This document shows positions 1-7,164 of a DNA stretch of 17,207 nt, in pieces (within the stretch, counting starts at the first letter, position 1; each line of letters opens with the position of its first letter). The notes beneath the pieces were generated by a model. That model was not told the origin of the DNA. It was given only the letters and a program-made list of their open reading frames with translations, and ran no database searches. The DNA comes from Bacteroidales bacterium (lineage in GTDB: Bacteria; Bacteroidota; Bacteroidia; Bacteroidales; JAOZQN01). Location of the stretch: positions 1-17,207 of the forward strand of contig JAOZTW010000032.1 in assembly GCA_029938985.1 (NCBI GenBank), read 5' to 3'. The translations under genes and the position numbers were made by a program.

Positions 1-132
1 TAAATGAGCATTTTAATATTTCAAAAGTAACGAAGAAATTGATACTCGTGAAAATGCCAAAAATTAATATGAGATTTATATTATTAGCATTATCCAATTT
101 AAAATTTAGAAAAAGCCAAAAATTTCTTAATA

Positions 133-636
133 TTATTCTTTATCTTTTACTTCTGTTTTTGTCTCAACTTCTTCTTTTATCTCATTTTTAACAGTATTAT
201 CAGTAACTTTTTTTGCACCAGATCTTCTTGTTCTTCGTTTTTTTGTTTTACTAACTTGTTTATCTACAGTATAAGTTTCATTAAAATCAACAAGTTCAAT
301 ATAACACATTTCTGCATTATCTCCGAGTCTGCTTCCAATTTTTAATATTCTTGTATAGCCACCTTGTCTATTCTGTATTTTTTGTGCAACTTCTCTAAAT
401 AATTCACTAACTGCATCTTTATCTCGCAAACGACTAAATACTACACGTCTTGAATGTGTTGTATCTGTTTTTGATTTAGTTATAAGTGGTTCTATAAAAG
501 GTCTCAATGCTTTAGCTTTTGCAACCGTTGTTTTAATTCGCTTGTACATAATAAGAGAGGTTGCCATATTAGCAAACATTGCTTTTCTATGTGCAGTTTT
601 TCTGCCAAGGTGATTGAATTTTTTTCTGTGTCTCAT
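133..636 (-). CDS. rplQ: 50S ribosomal protein L17, with long charged C-terminal tail
   Basis: L17 is a large-subunit protein that binds 23S rRNA near the peptide exit tunnel. The N-terminal 115 or so residues are the conserved family core: it starts MRHRKKFNHLGR, followed by HRKAMFANMATSLI and the segment TKSKTDTTHSRRVVFSRL. The product has 167 residues against 127 in E. coli. The excess is a C-terminal tail from about residue 118, first rich in Lys/Arg (KTKKRRTRRSGAKK) and then in Glu/Lys, which looks disordered. Such tails are common in Bacteroidota L17. It is the last gene of the cluster, directly after rpoA with a 31-base gap, as in most bacterial alpha operons. The start is the only ATG that gives the family N-terminus. 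Confidence 0.97.
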   Translation of the reverse strand: MRHRKKFNHLGRKTAHRKAMFANMATSLIMYKRIKTTVAKAKALRPFIEPLITKSKTDTTHSRRVVFSRLRDKDAVSELFREVAQKIQNRQGGYTRILKIGSRLGDNAEMCYIELVDFNETYTVDKQVSKTKKRRTRRSGAKKVTDNTVKNEIKEEVETKTEVKDKE

Positions 637-667
637 CTGAGTTATTAAATTTTTATTTTGTTTTTAT

Positions 668-1660
668 TTATTCATCATTAAGTTTGTATTTAGAAACATC
701 CATTCCAAAATCTAAATCAATAGATTCTAACAACTCCTCTAATTCTGCAAGAGATTTCTTTCCAAAATTTCTAAACTTCAATAAGTCATCTTTATTGAAA
801 GTTACCAGCTCTCCAAGTGTTGCCACATCTGCCGCTTTTAAACAATTCAAAGCTCTAACAGATAAGTCCATATCAACAAGTTTTTTCTTAAGTAACTGTC
901 TCATGTGTAATACCTCTTCGTCAAATTCTTTGTTCTTGTTTTGCTCCTCTGTTTCCAAAGTAATTTTTTCATCTGAAAACAACATAAAGTGGTGTATCAA
1001 AATCTTAGCTGTTTCTTTAAGAGCATCTTTTGGGTTAATAGACCCATCAGTTTTTATTTCAATTATAAGCTTTTCGTAATCTGTTTTTTGTCCAACACGA
1101 AAATTTTCAGTATAGTACTTTACATTTTTTATTGGAGTATAAATAGAATCTACAGGAATTGTACCAAAGGGCATATCTTCTAAATGATTCTCTTCGGCAG
1201 GAATATATCCTCTTCCTTTTTCAATTGAAATTTCAATTTGCAACTTAACATTTTGTTCTAATTTGCAAATCACCAGCTCTTTATTCAGTACTTCAAAATT
1301 GCTCAGGAATTTATTGAAGTCTCCAGCTTTAAGTTCGTCTCTACCAGTTATAGTTATTATTGCATTTTCAAAATCTTCTTCTTCTAAAATTTGCTTAAAA
1401 CGTACCTGCTTGAGATTTAATACTATTTCAGTGACATCTTCTACAACACCAGGTATTGTAGAAAACTCATGTTCCACTCCTTCAATTTTAATACGAGTTA
1501 TAGCAAAACCTTCAAGAGAAGAAAGTAATATTCTTCTGATAGCATTTCCTACTGTGTGTCCGTATCCTGGTTCTAATGGACGAAACTCAAACTTACCGAA
1601 ATAATTATCGGCTTGTATCATGTGTACCTGTTCAGGTTTTTGAAAATCTAAAATTGCCAT
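668..1660 (-). CDS. rpoA: DNA-directed RNA polymerase subunit alpha
   Basis: The alpha subunit dimerises to nucleate assembly of core RNA polymerase, and its C-terminal domain contacts promoter DNA and activators. At 330 residues it matches the E. coli length (329). The N-terminal dimerisation domain shows the hallmark stretch GYGHTVGNAIRRILLSSL (about residues 33-50). A linker rich in Glu/Asn/Lys leads to the alpha-CTD, with LSVRALNCLKAA (266-277; R269 and N272 correspond to the DNA-contacting R265 and N268 of E. coli) and the helix-hairpin-helix motif FRNFGKKS (296-303). It lies between rpsD and rplQ, the usual alpha-operon place. The 75-base gap before it contains a strong inverted repeat, listed separately. 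Confidence 0.99.
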   Translation of the reverse strand: MAILDFQKPEQVHMIQADNYFGKFEFRPLEPGYGHTVGNAIRRILLSSLEGFAITRIKIEGVEHEFSTIPGVVEDVTEIVLNLKQVRFKQILEEEDFENAIITITGRDELKAGDFNKFLSNFEVLNKELVICKLEQNVKLQIEISIEKGRGYIPAEENHLEDMPFGTIPVDSIYTPIKNVKYYTENFRVGQKTDYEKLIIEIKTDGSINPKDALKETAKILIHHFMLFSDEKITLETEEQNKNKEFDEEVLHMRQLLKKKLVDMDLSVRALNCLKAADVATLGELVTFNKDDLLKFRNFGKKSLAELEELLESIDLDFGMDVSKYKLNDE

Positions 1661-1699
1661 ATTTTGGTATTATAAAATTAATTTTGGCTTGTTTAATTT

Positions 1700-1725
1700 A
1701 AGCAAATTAGTAATTTAATTTGCTT
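1700..1725. repeat. Perfect 10-bp inverted repeat (hairpin) in the rpsD-rpoA gap
   Basis: On the plus strand AAGCAAATTA (1700-1709) is followed by a 6-base loop GTAATT and its exact reverse complement TAATTTGCTT (1716-1725). On the plus strand a run of T follows (1724-1729), giving the shape of an intrinsic terminator for transcription against the operon. On the operon strand the hairpin is preceded by an A run and followed by AAATTAAAC, so it is not a good terminator in that direction. There it would be an RNA hairpin 40 bases before the rpoA start. The stem has only 2 G-C pairs. The repeat is seen directly; its role is inferred. Confidence 0.6.
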
Positions 1726-1735
1726 TTTTATTCTA

Positions 1736-2344
1736 TTATTTAGAGTATAGTTCAACAATAAGTTGTTCATTAATATTTTCTGGTATTTCACTTCGCTCAG
1801 GTGCATTTAGGAATTTTCCAGCCATCAAATCACCATCCCATTCCAACCATGACGATTTAGTGTATCTTGCTGTTGAAAGTGATTCTGCAATAACGACAAG
1901 TGATTTTGATTTTTCTCTTACAGAAACAATATCTCCCTTCATAACTGTACAAGATGCAATATTACATAATTTTCCATTTAAAAAAATATGTTTATGCGAA
2001 ACCAACTGTCTTGCTCCTTGACGAGTAGGAGATAATCCTAATCTGAAAACTACGTTGTCTAATCTTGACTCTAACAATTGCAACAATACTTCACCTGTTA
2101 CTCCTTTACTTCCAGAGGCTTTCTTAAACAAATTTCTAAATTGTTTTTCGAGTAATCCATAAGTATATTTTGCTTTTTGTTTCTCATTCAACTGAATCCC
2201 GTAAGTAGAAGGTTTTCTTCTTTTTTTATTTACTCCATGCTGTCCAGGAGGATAATTCTTTTTTTCGAATGCTTTGTCTGGTCCAAATATTGCCTCACCA
2301 AATTTTCTTGCTATTCTTGTTCTTGGTCCTCTATATCGTGCCAT
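1736..2344 (-). CDS. rpsD: 30S ribosomal protein S4, zinc-free form
   Basis: S4 is a primary 16S rRNA binder that starts 30S assembly, and in several bacteria it represses its own operon. The 202 residues (E. coli 206) begin MARYRGPRTRIARKFGE. They contain YPPGQHG (31-37) and then the S4 RNA-binding domain at about 93-155, with SRLDNVVFRLGLSPTRQGAR and HIFLNGK. The N-terminal region has no cysteines, so this is the form without the zinc knuckle found in some bacterial S4 proteins. Placement between rpsK and rpoA is the standard order rpsM-rpsK-rpsD-rpoA-rplQ. The gap to the rpsK stop is 29 bases. Confidence 0.98.
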   Translation of the reverse strand: MARYRGPRTRIARKFGEAIFGPDKAFEKKNYPPGQHGVNKKRRKPSTYGIQLNEKQKAKYTYGLLEKQFRNLFKKASGSKGVTGEVLLQLLESRLDNVVFRLGLSPTRQGARQLVSHKHIFLNGKLCNIASCTVMKGDIVSVREKSKSLVVIAESLSTARYTKSSWLEWDGDLMAGKFLNAPERSEIPENINEQLIVELYSK

Positions 2345-2373
2345 AATTATATGATATTTTTTTTATTAATAAA

Positions 2374-2766
2374 TTAAACTCTTCTTCTTTTGGGAGGTCT
2401 GCAACCATTGTGAGGTATTGGTGTAACATCAACAATTTCAGAAACCTCAATTCCAACTGAATGCAATGCCCTTATTGCTGCTTCTCGTCCATTTCCTGGT
2501 CCTTTAACATAAACTTTTACTTTTCGTAAACCGTAATTAAAAGCATCTTTTGCACAATCAGTTGCAGCTGTTTGGGCGGCATAAGGAGTGTTTTTTTTGG
2601 AACCTCTAAATCCCATTTTCCCAGCCGATGACCAGCTTATTGCTTGTCCTGTTCCGTTAGTTAAGGTAATAATTATATTATTAAACGATGAATGAATATG
2701 AGCCTCACCGACTGCCTCAACTTTGACTTTTTTCTTTTTTTTGGATATTTTTGATTTTTTTGCCAT
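2374..2766 (-). CDS. rpsK: 30S ribosomal protein S11
   Basis: S11 lies on the 30S platform and helps shape the mRNA exit / E-site region. The 130 residues match the family (E. coli 129). After a lysine-rich N-terminus come HIHSSFNNIIITLTNGTG (about 23-40), SWSSAGKMGFRGSKKNTPYA and the C-terminal signature PIPHNGCRPPKRRRV. The Asn-Gly pair in that signature (N120-G121) is the known isoaspartate site of the family. It is preceded by rpsM (39-base gap) and followed by rpsD. Confidence 0.99.
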   Translation of the reverse strand: MAKKSKISKKKKKVKVEAVGEAHIHSSFNNIIITLTNGTGQAISWSSAGKMGFRGSKKNTPYAAQTAATDCAKDAFNYGLRKVKVYVKGPGNGREAAIRALHSVGIEVSEIVDVTPIPHNGCRPPKRRRV

Positions 2767-2805
2767 TATATATGCAATATTTCTCTCGTTATAATTTTGT
2801 TTTAA

Positions 2806-3183
2806 TTATTTAGTTGCTTTCTTTTTATTTGCAACTGTTCTTTTTTTACCTTTCTTAGTCCTTGCATTTGTACTTGTTCTTTGTCCTCTTGCTGGAAGTC
2901 CTAATCTGTGTCTTATTCCTCTGTAAGCACCTATATCAATGAGTCTTTTTATATTTAATTGAGTTTCTGATCGTAACTGACCTTCAACAATATAGTCATC
3001 ATTAATAATTTTTCTTATTTGAGCTGCTTGAGCATCAGTCCAATCTTTGACTTTCATATCAAAGTTAACACTTGCTTTAGATAAAATCTCTTTGGCTGTG
3101 GATCTTCCAATTCCATATATATAGGTTAACCCTATCTCACTGCGTTTATTTTTAGGTAAATCAACCCCTACTATTCTTGCCAT
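2806..3183 (-). CDS. rpsM: 30S ribosomal protein S13
   Basis: S13 sits in the 30S head and contacts the P-site tRNA and large subunit (bridge B1). The 125 residues (E. coli 118) start MARIVGVDLPKNKRSEIGLTYIYGIGRS and contain the helix-two-turn-helix region. The RNA-binding C-terminus has YRGIRHRLGLPARGQRT and TNARTKKGKKRTV, then an extra lysine-rich tail (NKKKATK). It is the first gene downstream of the largest gap in the cluster, which carries a Bacteroidota-type promoter, so it probably heads a separately transcribed alpha block. Confidence 0.99.
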   Translation of the reverse strand: MARIVGVDLPKNKRSEIGLTYIYGIGRSTAKEILSKASVNFDMKVKDWTDAQAAQIRKIINDDYIVEGQLRSETQLNIKRLIDIGAYRGIRHRLGLPARGQRTSTNARTKKGKKRTVANKKKATK

Positions 3184-3271
3184 TTGTTTATTGTATTAAA
3201 TTTAAGTTTGATTGTTTGGTTATATTTTTCCAAAAATCTTTTACTTATATTATGTTTTTAAAATCGGGTTG

Positions 3272-3302
3272 CAAAAGTAAAATTAATTATCTAATTTACA
3301 AA
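3272..3302 (-). promoter_or_regulatory. Bacteroidota-type sigma-70 promoter upstream of rpsM
   Basis: Read on the minus strand, TTTG (3302-3299) is followed after exactly 19 bases by TACTTTTG (3279-3272). This fits the established Bacteroidota consensus, TTTG near -33 and TAnnTTTG near -7, at all ten fixed positions with the preferred spacing. It lies 9 bases past the rpmJ stop, in the longest intergenic gap (3184-3311). Transcription would start near 3265-3269, giving a leader of about 85 bases before rpsM. The leader holds a small inverted repeat (TTTGG/CCAAA, 3215-3219 and 3230-3234, 10-base loop). The likely job is independent expression of rpsM-rpsK-rpsD-rpoA-rplQ. The motif is seen; activity is inferred. 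Confidence 0.7.
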
Positions 3303-3311
3303 ATAAAAATT

Positions 3312-3428
3312 TCACCCTTGTCTTTGTTTAAACTTAGGATTTTTTTTATTTATTACATATAATCTTCCTTTTCTCCTGACTATCTTGCAGTCAGCACTCC
3401 TTTTTTTTACAGATGCTCTTACTTTCAT
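3312..3428 (-). CDS. rpmJ: 50S ribosomal protein L36, lacking most zinc ligands
   Basis: This 38-codon gene encodes L36, a small late-assembling large-subunit protein. The translation begins MKVRASVKKRSADCKIVRRK and ends KKNPKFKQRQG, the exact family length and ends. Canonical zinc-binding L36 has Cys11, Cys14, Cys27 and His33. Here position 11 is Ser, 27 is Asn and 33 is Phe, and only Cys14 remains, so no zinc site can form. This variant is typical of Bacteroidota. It lies between infA (26-base gap) and rpsM, the standard infA-rpmJ-rpsM order. ATG at 3428 is the only start giving the conserved N-terminus; the stop is TGA. Confidence 0.97.
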   Translation of the reverse strand: MKVRASVKKRSADCKIVRRKGRLYVINKKNPKFKQRQG

Positions 3429-3454
3429 TTTTTTATTTTTTTTAATTATTTAAT

Positions 3455-3673
3455 TTATTTGTATCTATACGTTATTCTTCCTTTAGAAAGATCGTAAGGA
3501 GACATTTCAATTTTCACTTTATCTCCTGCTAAAATTCTGATGTAGTTCATTCTCATTTTTCCAGAAATGTGAGCAATAATTTTGTGTCCGTTTTCTAACT
3601 CTACCTTAAATCTAGCATTAGAAAGTGCTTCAATTATTAATCCGTCTTTTTCTATTGAAAGTTGTTTAGCCAT
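3455..3673 (-). CDS. infA: Translation initiation factor IF-1
   Basis: IF-1 binds the 30S A site and cooperates with IF-2 and IF-3 in start-site selection. The 72 residues equal the E. coli length and form a single S1/OB-fold domain: MAKQLSIEKDGLIIEAL, then FKVELENGHKIIAHISGKMRMNYIRILAGDKV, ending with SPYDLSKGRITYRYK, a family signature. It follows map after an 89-base gap in which I see no clear promoter, and precedes rpmJ. Confidence 0.99.
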   Translation of the reverse strand: MAKQLSIEKDGLIIEALSNARFKVELENGHKIIAHISGKMRMNYIRILAGDKVKIEMSPYDLSKGRITYRYK

Positions 3674-3762
3674 TTTCTTTATGTTTTTGTATTATTTCTT
3701 ATTAATTAAAAATTTAAACTTCTAAGTTCTCAACTTTTGCTGTTTATATTGATAAAAATAAC

Positions 3763-4575
3763 TCATGGACTACTTATATAATTATTTCTTTTTATAGCCT
3801 CTTCAATGAATTCAAAAGTGGATAAAATATCAGCTTTTCCATTTCTAATTGCAATAGAATGTTCATAATGTGCAGAAGGCTTACCATCTGCAGTTCTAAC
3901 AGTCCAACCATCTTCCTCAATAAAAATATTTCTTTTACCCAAATTAATCATTGGTTCTATGGCAATTGTCAATCCATTTTGGATTTTTGGTCCCCTCCCC
4001 CTTTTTCCGTAATTCGGAACTGTTGGTGGTTCGTGTAAATTATCTCCTACTCCATGCCCTGTCATTTCTCTCACAACAGAATATCCCTTATTCTTAACAT
4101 ATTTCTCAATTACAAATCCTATATTTCCAATTCTATTCTTTATAGTTGCCTCGCCAATTGCTTTGAATAAAGAATCTTTTGTCGCTTTCATCAAATTCCA
4201 AACATCATTTTCTACTTTACCTACTGCATACGTATAAGCAGAATCTCCGTGATATCCATTCAAATACACTCCACAATCCACTGAAACAATATCTCCTTCT
4301 TTTATTTCATAGTTAGATGGAATTCCATGCACAACAACATCATTTACTGATATACAAAGAGTGTTTGGAAAACCTCTATAATTCAAAAAAGAAGGAATTG
4401 CTCCACTATCAAGAATATATTCTCTTGCTATTTTATCTAAATCAATTGTTTTTACGCCAGGAACTATAGCCAAAGCTATCTGTTCATGCGTTTTTCCAAC
4501 CATTAAATTGCTTGCTCGAAGTGCCTCAATTTGAAACTCAGATTTCAATACTATCTTATTTTTCCTTTTTTTCAT
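3763..4575 (-). CDS. map: Type I methionine aminopeptidase
   Basis: The enzyme removes the N-terminal methionine from new proteins in the cytoplasm. The 270 residues (E. coli 264) show the pita-bread fold signature and all five metal ligands: D100 (SVDCG), D111 (YHGDSAY), H174 (TGHGVG), E207 (AIEPMI) and E238 (HYEHSI). The substrate-side histidines H83 (VVHGIP) and H181 (NLHEPP) are also present. There is no N-terminal zinc-finger extension, so it is a short type Ia enzyme. Its ATG overlaps the secY stop by one base (TAATG), suggesting coupled translation. In many bacteria adk lies between secY and map; here it is absent, as is usual in Bacteroidota. Confidence 0.98.
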   Translation of the reverse strand: MKKRKNKIVLKSEFQIEALRASNLMVGKTHEQIALAIVPGVKTIDLDKIAREYILDSGAIPSFLNYRGFPNTLCISVNDVVVHGIPSNYEIKEGDIVSVDCGVYLNGYHGDSAYTYAVGKVENDVWNLMKATKDSLFKAIGEATIKNRIGNIGFVIEKYVKNKGYSVVREMTGHGVGDNLHEPPTVPNYGKRGRGPKIQNGLTIAIEPMINLGKRNIFIEEDGWTVRTADGKPSAHYEHSIAIRNGKADILSTFEFIEEAIKRNNYISSP

Positions 4576-5918
4576 TACATTCCTGAAGCTACTCCAACTC
4601 GCCCTTTTAGTTTTCCAGATTTCATTAAACCGTCATAATGTCTCATCATAAGATGACTTTCAATTTGTTGTAAAGTATCTAAAACAACGCCGACCAAAAT
4701 CAGTAGTGAAGTACCACCATAAAACTGTGCGAACTGACTATTTATACCAGCTATCATAGCAAATGCTGGTAGTATAGCAACTATTGCTAAAAAAATTGAA
4801 CCTGGTAAAGTTATTTTTGACATAATTGCATCAAGATGTTCTACTGTTTTTTTACCTGGTTTTACACCTGGTATAAATCCACCATTCTTCTTCATATCTT
4901 CAGCCATTTGCGTTGGATTAATTGTAATAGCAGTATAGAAGTATGTGAAAATAATTATCAGTATTGCAAAGGTAAAGTTGTACCAAAATCCAGTATAATC
5001 AGAAAAGGCAGCACCAATTCCACTTAGGAATGGAGAATCTAATCTAACTAACATTAGTGGTAAAAACATTAAAGCTTGTGCAAAAATAATTGGCATTACA
5101 CCTGCGGCATTTACTTTAAGAGGAATATATTGTCTAACACCTCCATATTGTTTATTTCCAACAATTCTTTTAGCATATTGAACTGGTATTCTTCGAACTC
5201 CTTGTACTAGCATAATTGAAGCAACAAATACTAAGAATAATACAATCATTTCTACTAAGAATAAAATTAAACCACCACCTTGTGCTTCTAATCTAGAGAA
5301 AAATTCAGCAAATAATGAAAATGGTAGTCTTGCAATAATTCCAATCATTATTAGTAATGATATTCCATTTCCAATTCCTTTATCTGTTATTTTTTCTCCA
5401 AGCCACATTACAAAAATTGTTCCAGCAGTTAGTGTAATAACAGAGGGTAATATAAATCCCCAAATGCCATAACCTGCTACAAATGCTTCTTGTGGTAATT
5501 GATATCTCAAGTTAGCAAGATAACTCGGAGCCTGAAATAATAATATAGCAACTGTTAGATATCTTGTGAGTTGAGTTATTCTTTTTCTTCCACTTTCACC
5601 TTCTTTTTGTAATTTTTGAAAATATGGAACAGCCATACCAAGCAGTTGTATTACAATTGAAGCAGATATGTATGGCATTATACCAAGTGCAAATACCGAT
5701 GCGTTGGCAAATGCACCGCCTGAGAACATGTTTAAAATGCCCATCAAGCCACCGTCTGTTTGACTTTGAAGATTTGACAACTGAGTTGGGTCTATTCCAG
5801 GTAACACTACATGTGCTCCAAATCTGTAAACAAGTATAAATCCTAAGGTTACAAGTATTTTTGTTCTTAGGTCTTCTATCTTGTAAATGTTTTTTATTGT
5901 TTCTATGAACCTTTTCAT
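4575..5918 (-). CDS. secY: Preprotein translocase channel subunit SecY
   Basis: SecY is the inner-membrane pore through which proteins are exported or inserted, with SecE, SecG and SecA as partners. The 447 residues (E. coli 443) carry about ten hydrophobic membrane segments. TM1 is ILVTLGFILVYRFG, followed by the glycine-rich plug region (GGLMGILNMFSGGAFANAS) and TM2 (LGIMPYISASIVIQLLG). Also visible are the cytoplasmic motif EGESGRKRI, GIGNGISLLI, RRIPVQYAKR (loop that contacts ribosome and SecA) and FIPGVKPGKKT. I use ATG at 5918; a TTG codon immediately upstream (5921) would add one residue but is less likely. It is preceded by rplO and overlaps map by one base. Confidence 0.98.
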   Translation of the reverse strand: MKRFIETIKNIYKIEDLRTKILVTLGFILVYRFGAHVVLPGIDPTQLSNLQSQTDGGLMGILNMFSGGAFANASVFALGIMPYISASIVIQLLGMAVPYFQKLQKEGESGRKRITQLTRYLTVAILLFQAPSYLANLRYQLPQEAFVAGYGIWGFILPSVITLTAGTIFVMWLGEKITDKGIGNGISLLIMIGIIARLPFSLFAEFFSRLEAQGGGLILFLVEMIVLFLVFVASIMLVQGVRRIPVQYAKRIVGNKQYGGVRQYIPLKVNAAGVMPIIFAQALMFLPLMLVRLDSPFLSGIGAAFSDYTGFWYNFTFAILIIIFTYFYTAITINPTQMAEDMKKNGGFIPGVKPGKKTVEHLDAIMSKITLPGSIFLAIVAILPAFAMIAGINSQFAQFYGGTSLLILVGVVLDTLQQIESHLMMRHYDGLMKSGKLKGRVGVASGM

Positions 5919-5977
5919 CAATTTAATTTATTAATTATTATGAAATATGAATTGGCTACAGCCTAAACTATTAAGCA

Positions 5978-6424
5978 CTATACTATAGTAGTTGTTCCTT
6001 CAAGAGCTTCAATAGTAGCTTTAGCTGATTTTGAAAAGGCATTTGCTGCCACCTCTACTTTTTTAGAAAGTGTACCATCACCCAATACTTTTATTAAATC
6101 ATTTTTTGAAGCTAAACCAGCATCAATTAACACTTGCTTATCAATCGCCAAAATATCTTTTTCTACTGCAAGTTTTTCAATATCATATAAGTTTACTGCT
6201 TTATATTCTACTCTGTTTCTATTGTTGAATCCAAATTTTGGTACACGTCTAATAAGTGGCATTTGACCCCCTTCGAAACCTATTTTTCGGCTATAACCAG
6301 AACGAGATTTCGCTCCTTTATGCCCCCTTGTAGAAGTACGTCCTTTTCCGCTACCTACACCTCTCCCAATTCGTTTTCTTGATTTTATTGAACCTTTTGC
6401 AGGTTTTAAATTACTTAAATCCAT
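5978..6424 (-). CDS. rplO: 50S ribosomal protein L15
   Basis: L15 is a late-assembly large-subunit protein that reaches into 23S rRNA with a basic, glycine-rich N-terminal extension. The 148 residues (E. coli 144) open with MDLSNLKPAKGSIKSRKRIG, then GRGVGSGKGRTSTRGHKG and SRSGYSRKIGFEGGQMPLIRR. The globular C-terminal domain contains VNLYDIEKL and VLGDGTLSKKVEV. It follows rpmD with a 5-base gap and precedes secY, the typical spc order rpmD-rplO-secY. The stop codon is TAG. Confidence 0.98.
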   Translation of the reverse strand: MDLSNLKPAKGSIKSRKRIGRGVGSGKGRTSTRGHKGAKSRSGYSRKIGFEGGQMPLIRRVPKFGFNNRNRVEYKAVNLYDIEKLAVEKDILAIDKQVLIDAGLASKNDLIKVLGDGTLSKKVEVAANAFSKSAKATIEALEGTTTIV

Positions 6425-6429
6425 TTTAT

Positions 6430-6609
6430 TTAAATTTTTTCTACTTCTATTAAATGTCTAACTTTATTTACCATTCCCAATATTTGAGGGGTAGCATTAT
6501 GCTCAACTGATGCATTTATCTTTCTTAATCCTAATGCTTTTACAGTTTCTTTTTGTCTTTTAGAAGATCCAATTATACTTCTTTTTTGGGTTATTTTAAT
6601 TTTTTCCAT
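6430..6609 (-). CDS. rpmD: 50S ribosomal protein L30
   Basis: This short gene encodes a 59-residue L30, the same length as in E. coli. The translation starts MEKIKITQKRSIIGSSKRQK, then ETVKALGLRKINASVEH and PQILGMVNKVRHLIEVEKI. The I-G-S-S-K-R-Q-K, LGLRK and GM(V)xKV(R)HL patterns are those of bacterial L30. It fits between rpsE (16-base gap) and rplO (5-base gap), exactly where L30 is expected in the spc operon. The start is ATG at 6609. Confidence 0.96.
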   Translation of the reverse strand: MEKIKITQKRSIIGSSKRQKETVKALGLRKINASVEHNATPQILGMVNKVRHLIEVEKI

Positions 6610-6625
6610 TTTTTGGGAATATTAT

Positions 6626-7141
6626 TTATCCGTTAAAAACTCTTTGTACTGAAATTCCTCTTTGATCTGCAATTGTTTTAGGATCTCTAAGTTCGGTTAG
6701 TGCTTTAAAAGTAGCTTTTACCAAGTTATGAGAATTAGCAGAACCCTTTGATTTTGCAAGAACATCTTTAATCCCAACACTTTCTAAAACTGGTCGCATT
6801 GCTCCACCTGCCTTAACACCTGTTCCGTGTGAAGCAGGTTTAATGAACACTCTTGCTCCCCCATATTTAGCTAATTGTTCGTGAGGAATTGTTCCATTAT
6901 GAATAGGTACTCTTACCAAATTTTTCTTCGCTTGGTCTAATCCTTTAGCTATTGCAGTAGTAACCTCGTTAGCTTTTCCTAAACCATATCCAACAATTCC
7001 ATTCTCGTCTCCTACAACTACCATTGCAGAAAAACTGAACGTTCGTCCACCTTTAGTAACCTTTGTTACTCTATTGATAGCAACAAGTCTATCTTTCAAA
7101 TCAAGGTCACCTATTTTTACTTTTTTATTATTGTTTGCCAT
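6626..7141 (-). CDS. rpsE: 30S ribosomal protein S5
   Basis: S5 sits near the mRNA entry channel with S3 and S4 and influences decoding fidelity. The 171 residues (E. coli 167) contain the double-stranded-RNA-binding-like N-terminal domain with LKDRLVAINRVTKVTKGGRT and FSAMVVVGDENGIVGYGLGK (the loop affected by spectinomycin and ram mutations). The C-terminal domain has GGAMRPVLESVGIKDVLAKS and KATFKALTELRDP. It lies between rplR and rpmD. Confidence 0.99.
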   Translation of the reverse strand: MANNNKKVKIGDLDLKDRLVAINRVTKVTKGGRTFSFSAMVVVGDENGIVGYGLGKANEVTTAIAKGLDQAKKNLVRVPIHNGTIPHEQLAKYGGARVFIKPASHGTGVKAGGAMRPVLESVGIKDVLAKSKGSANSHNLVKATFKALTELRDPKTIADQRGISVQRVFNG

Positions 7142-7164
7142 ATTTTGAATATACTAATAATTTA

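Noticed and set aside
684..1079. Open plus-strand frame of 131 codons opposite rpoA
   Set aside because: It lies wholly within the rpoA coding strand complement, is rich in Ser/Phe/Leu as expected of antisense of Lys/Glu codons, and resembles no family I know.
3717..3728. Palindrome AACTTCTAAGTT in the map-infA gap
   Set aside because: Five-base arms with a 2-base centre cannot form a good hairpin, no T-run follows, and no promoter boxes of the Bacteroidota type fit around it.
5951..5966. Short GGC/GCC repeat (GGCTGTAGCC) after the rplO stop
   Set aside because: The stem is only three to four pairs with a tiny loop and no T-run; it is too weak to call a terminator or regulator.
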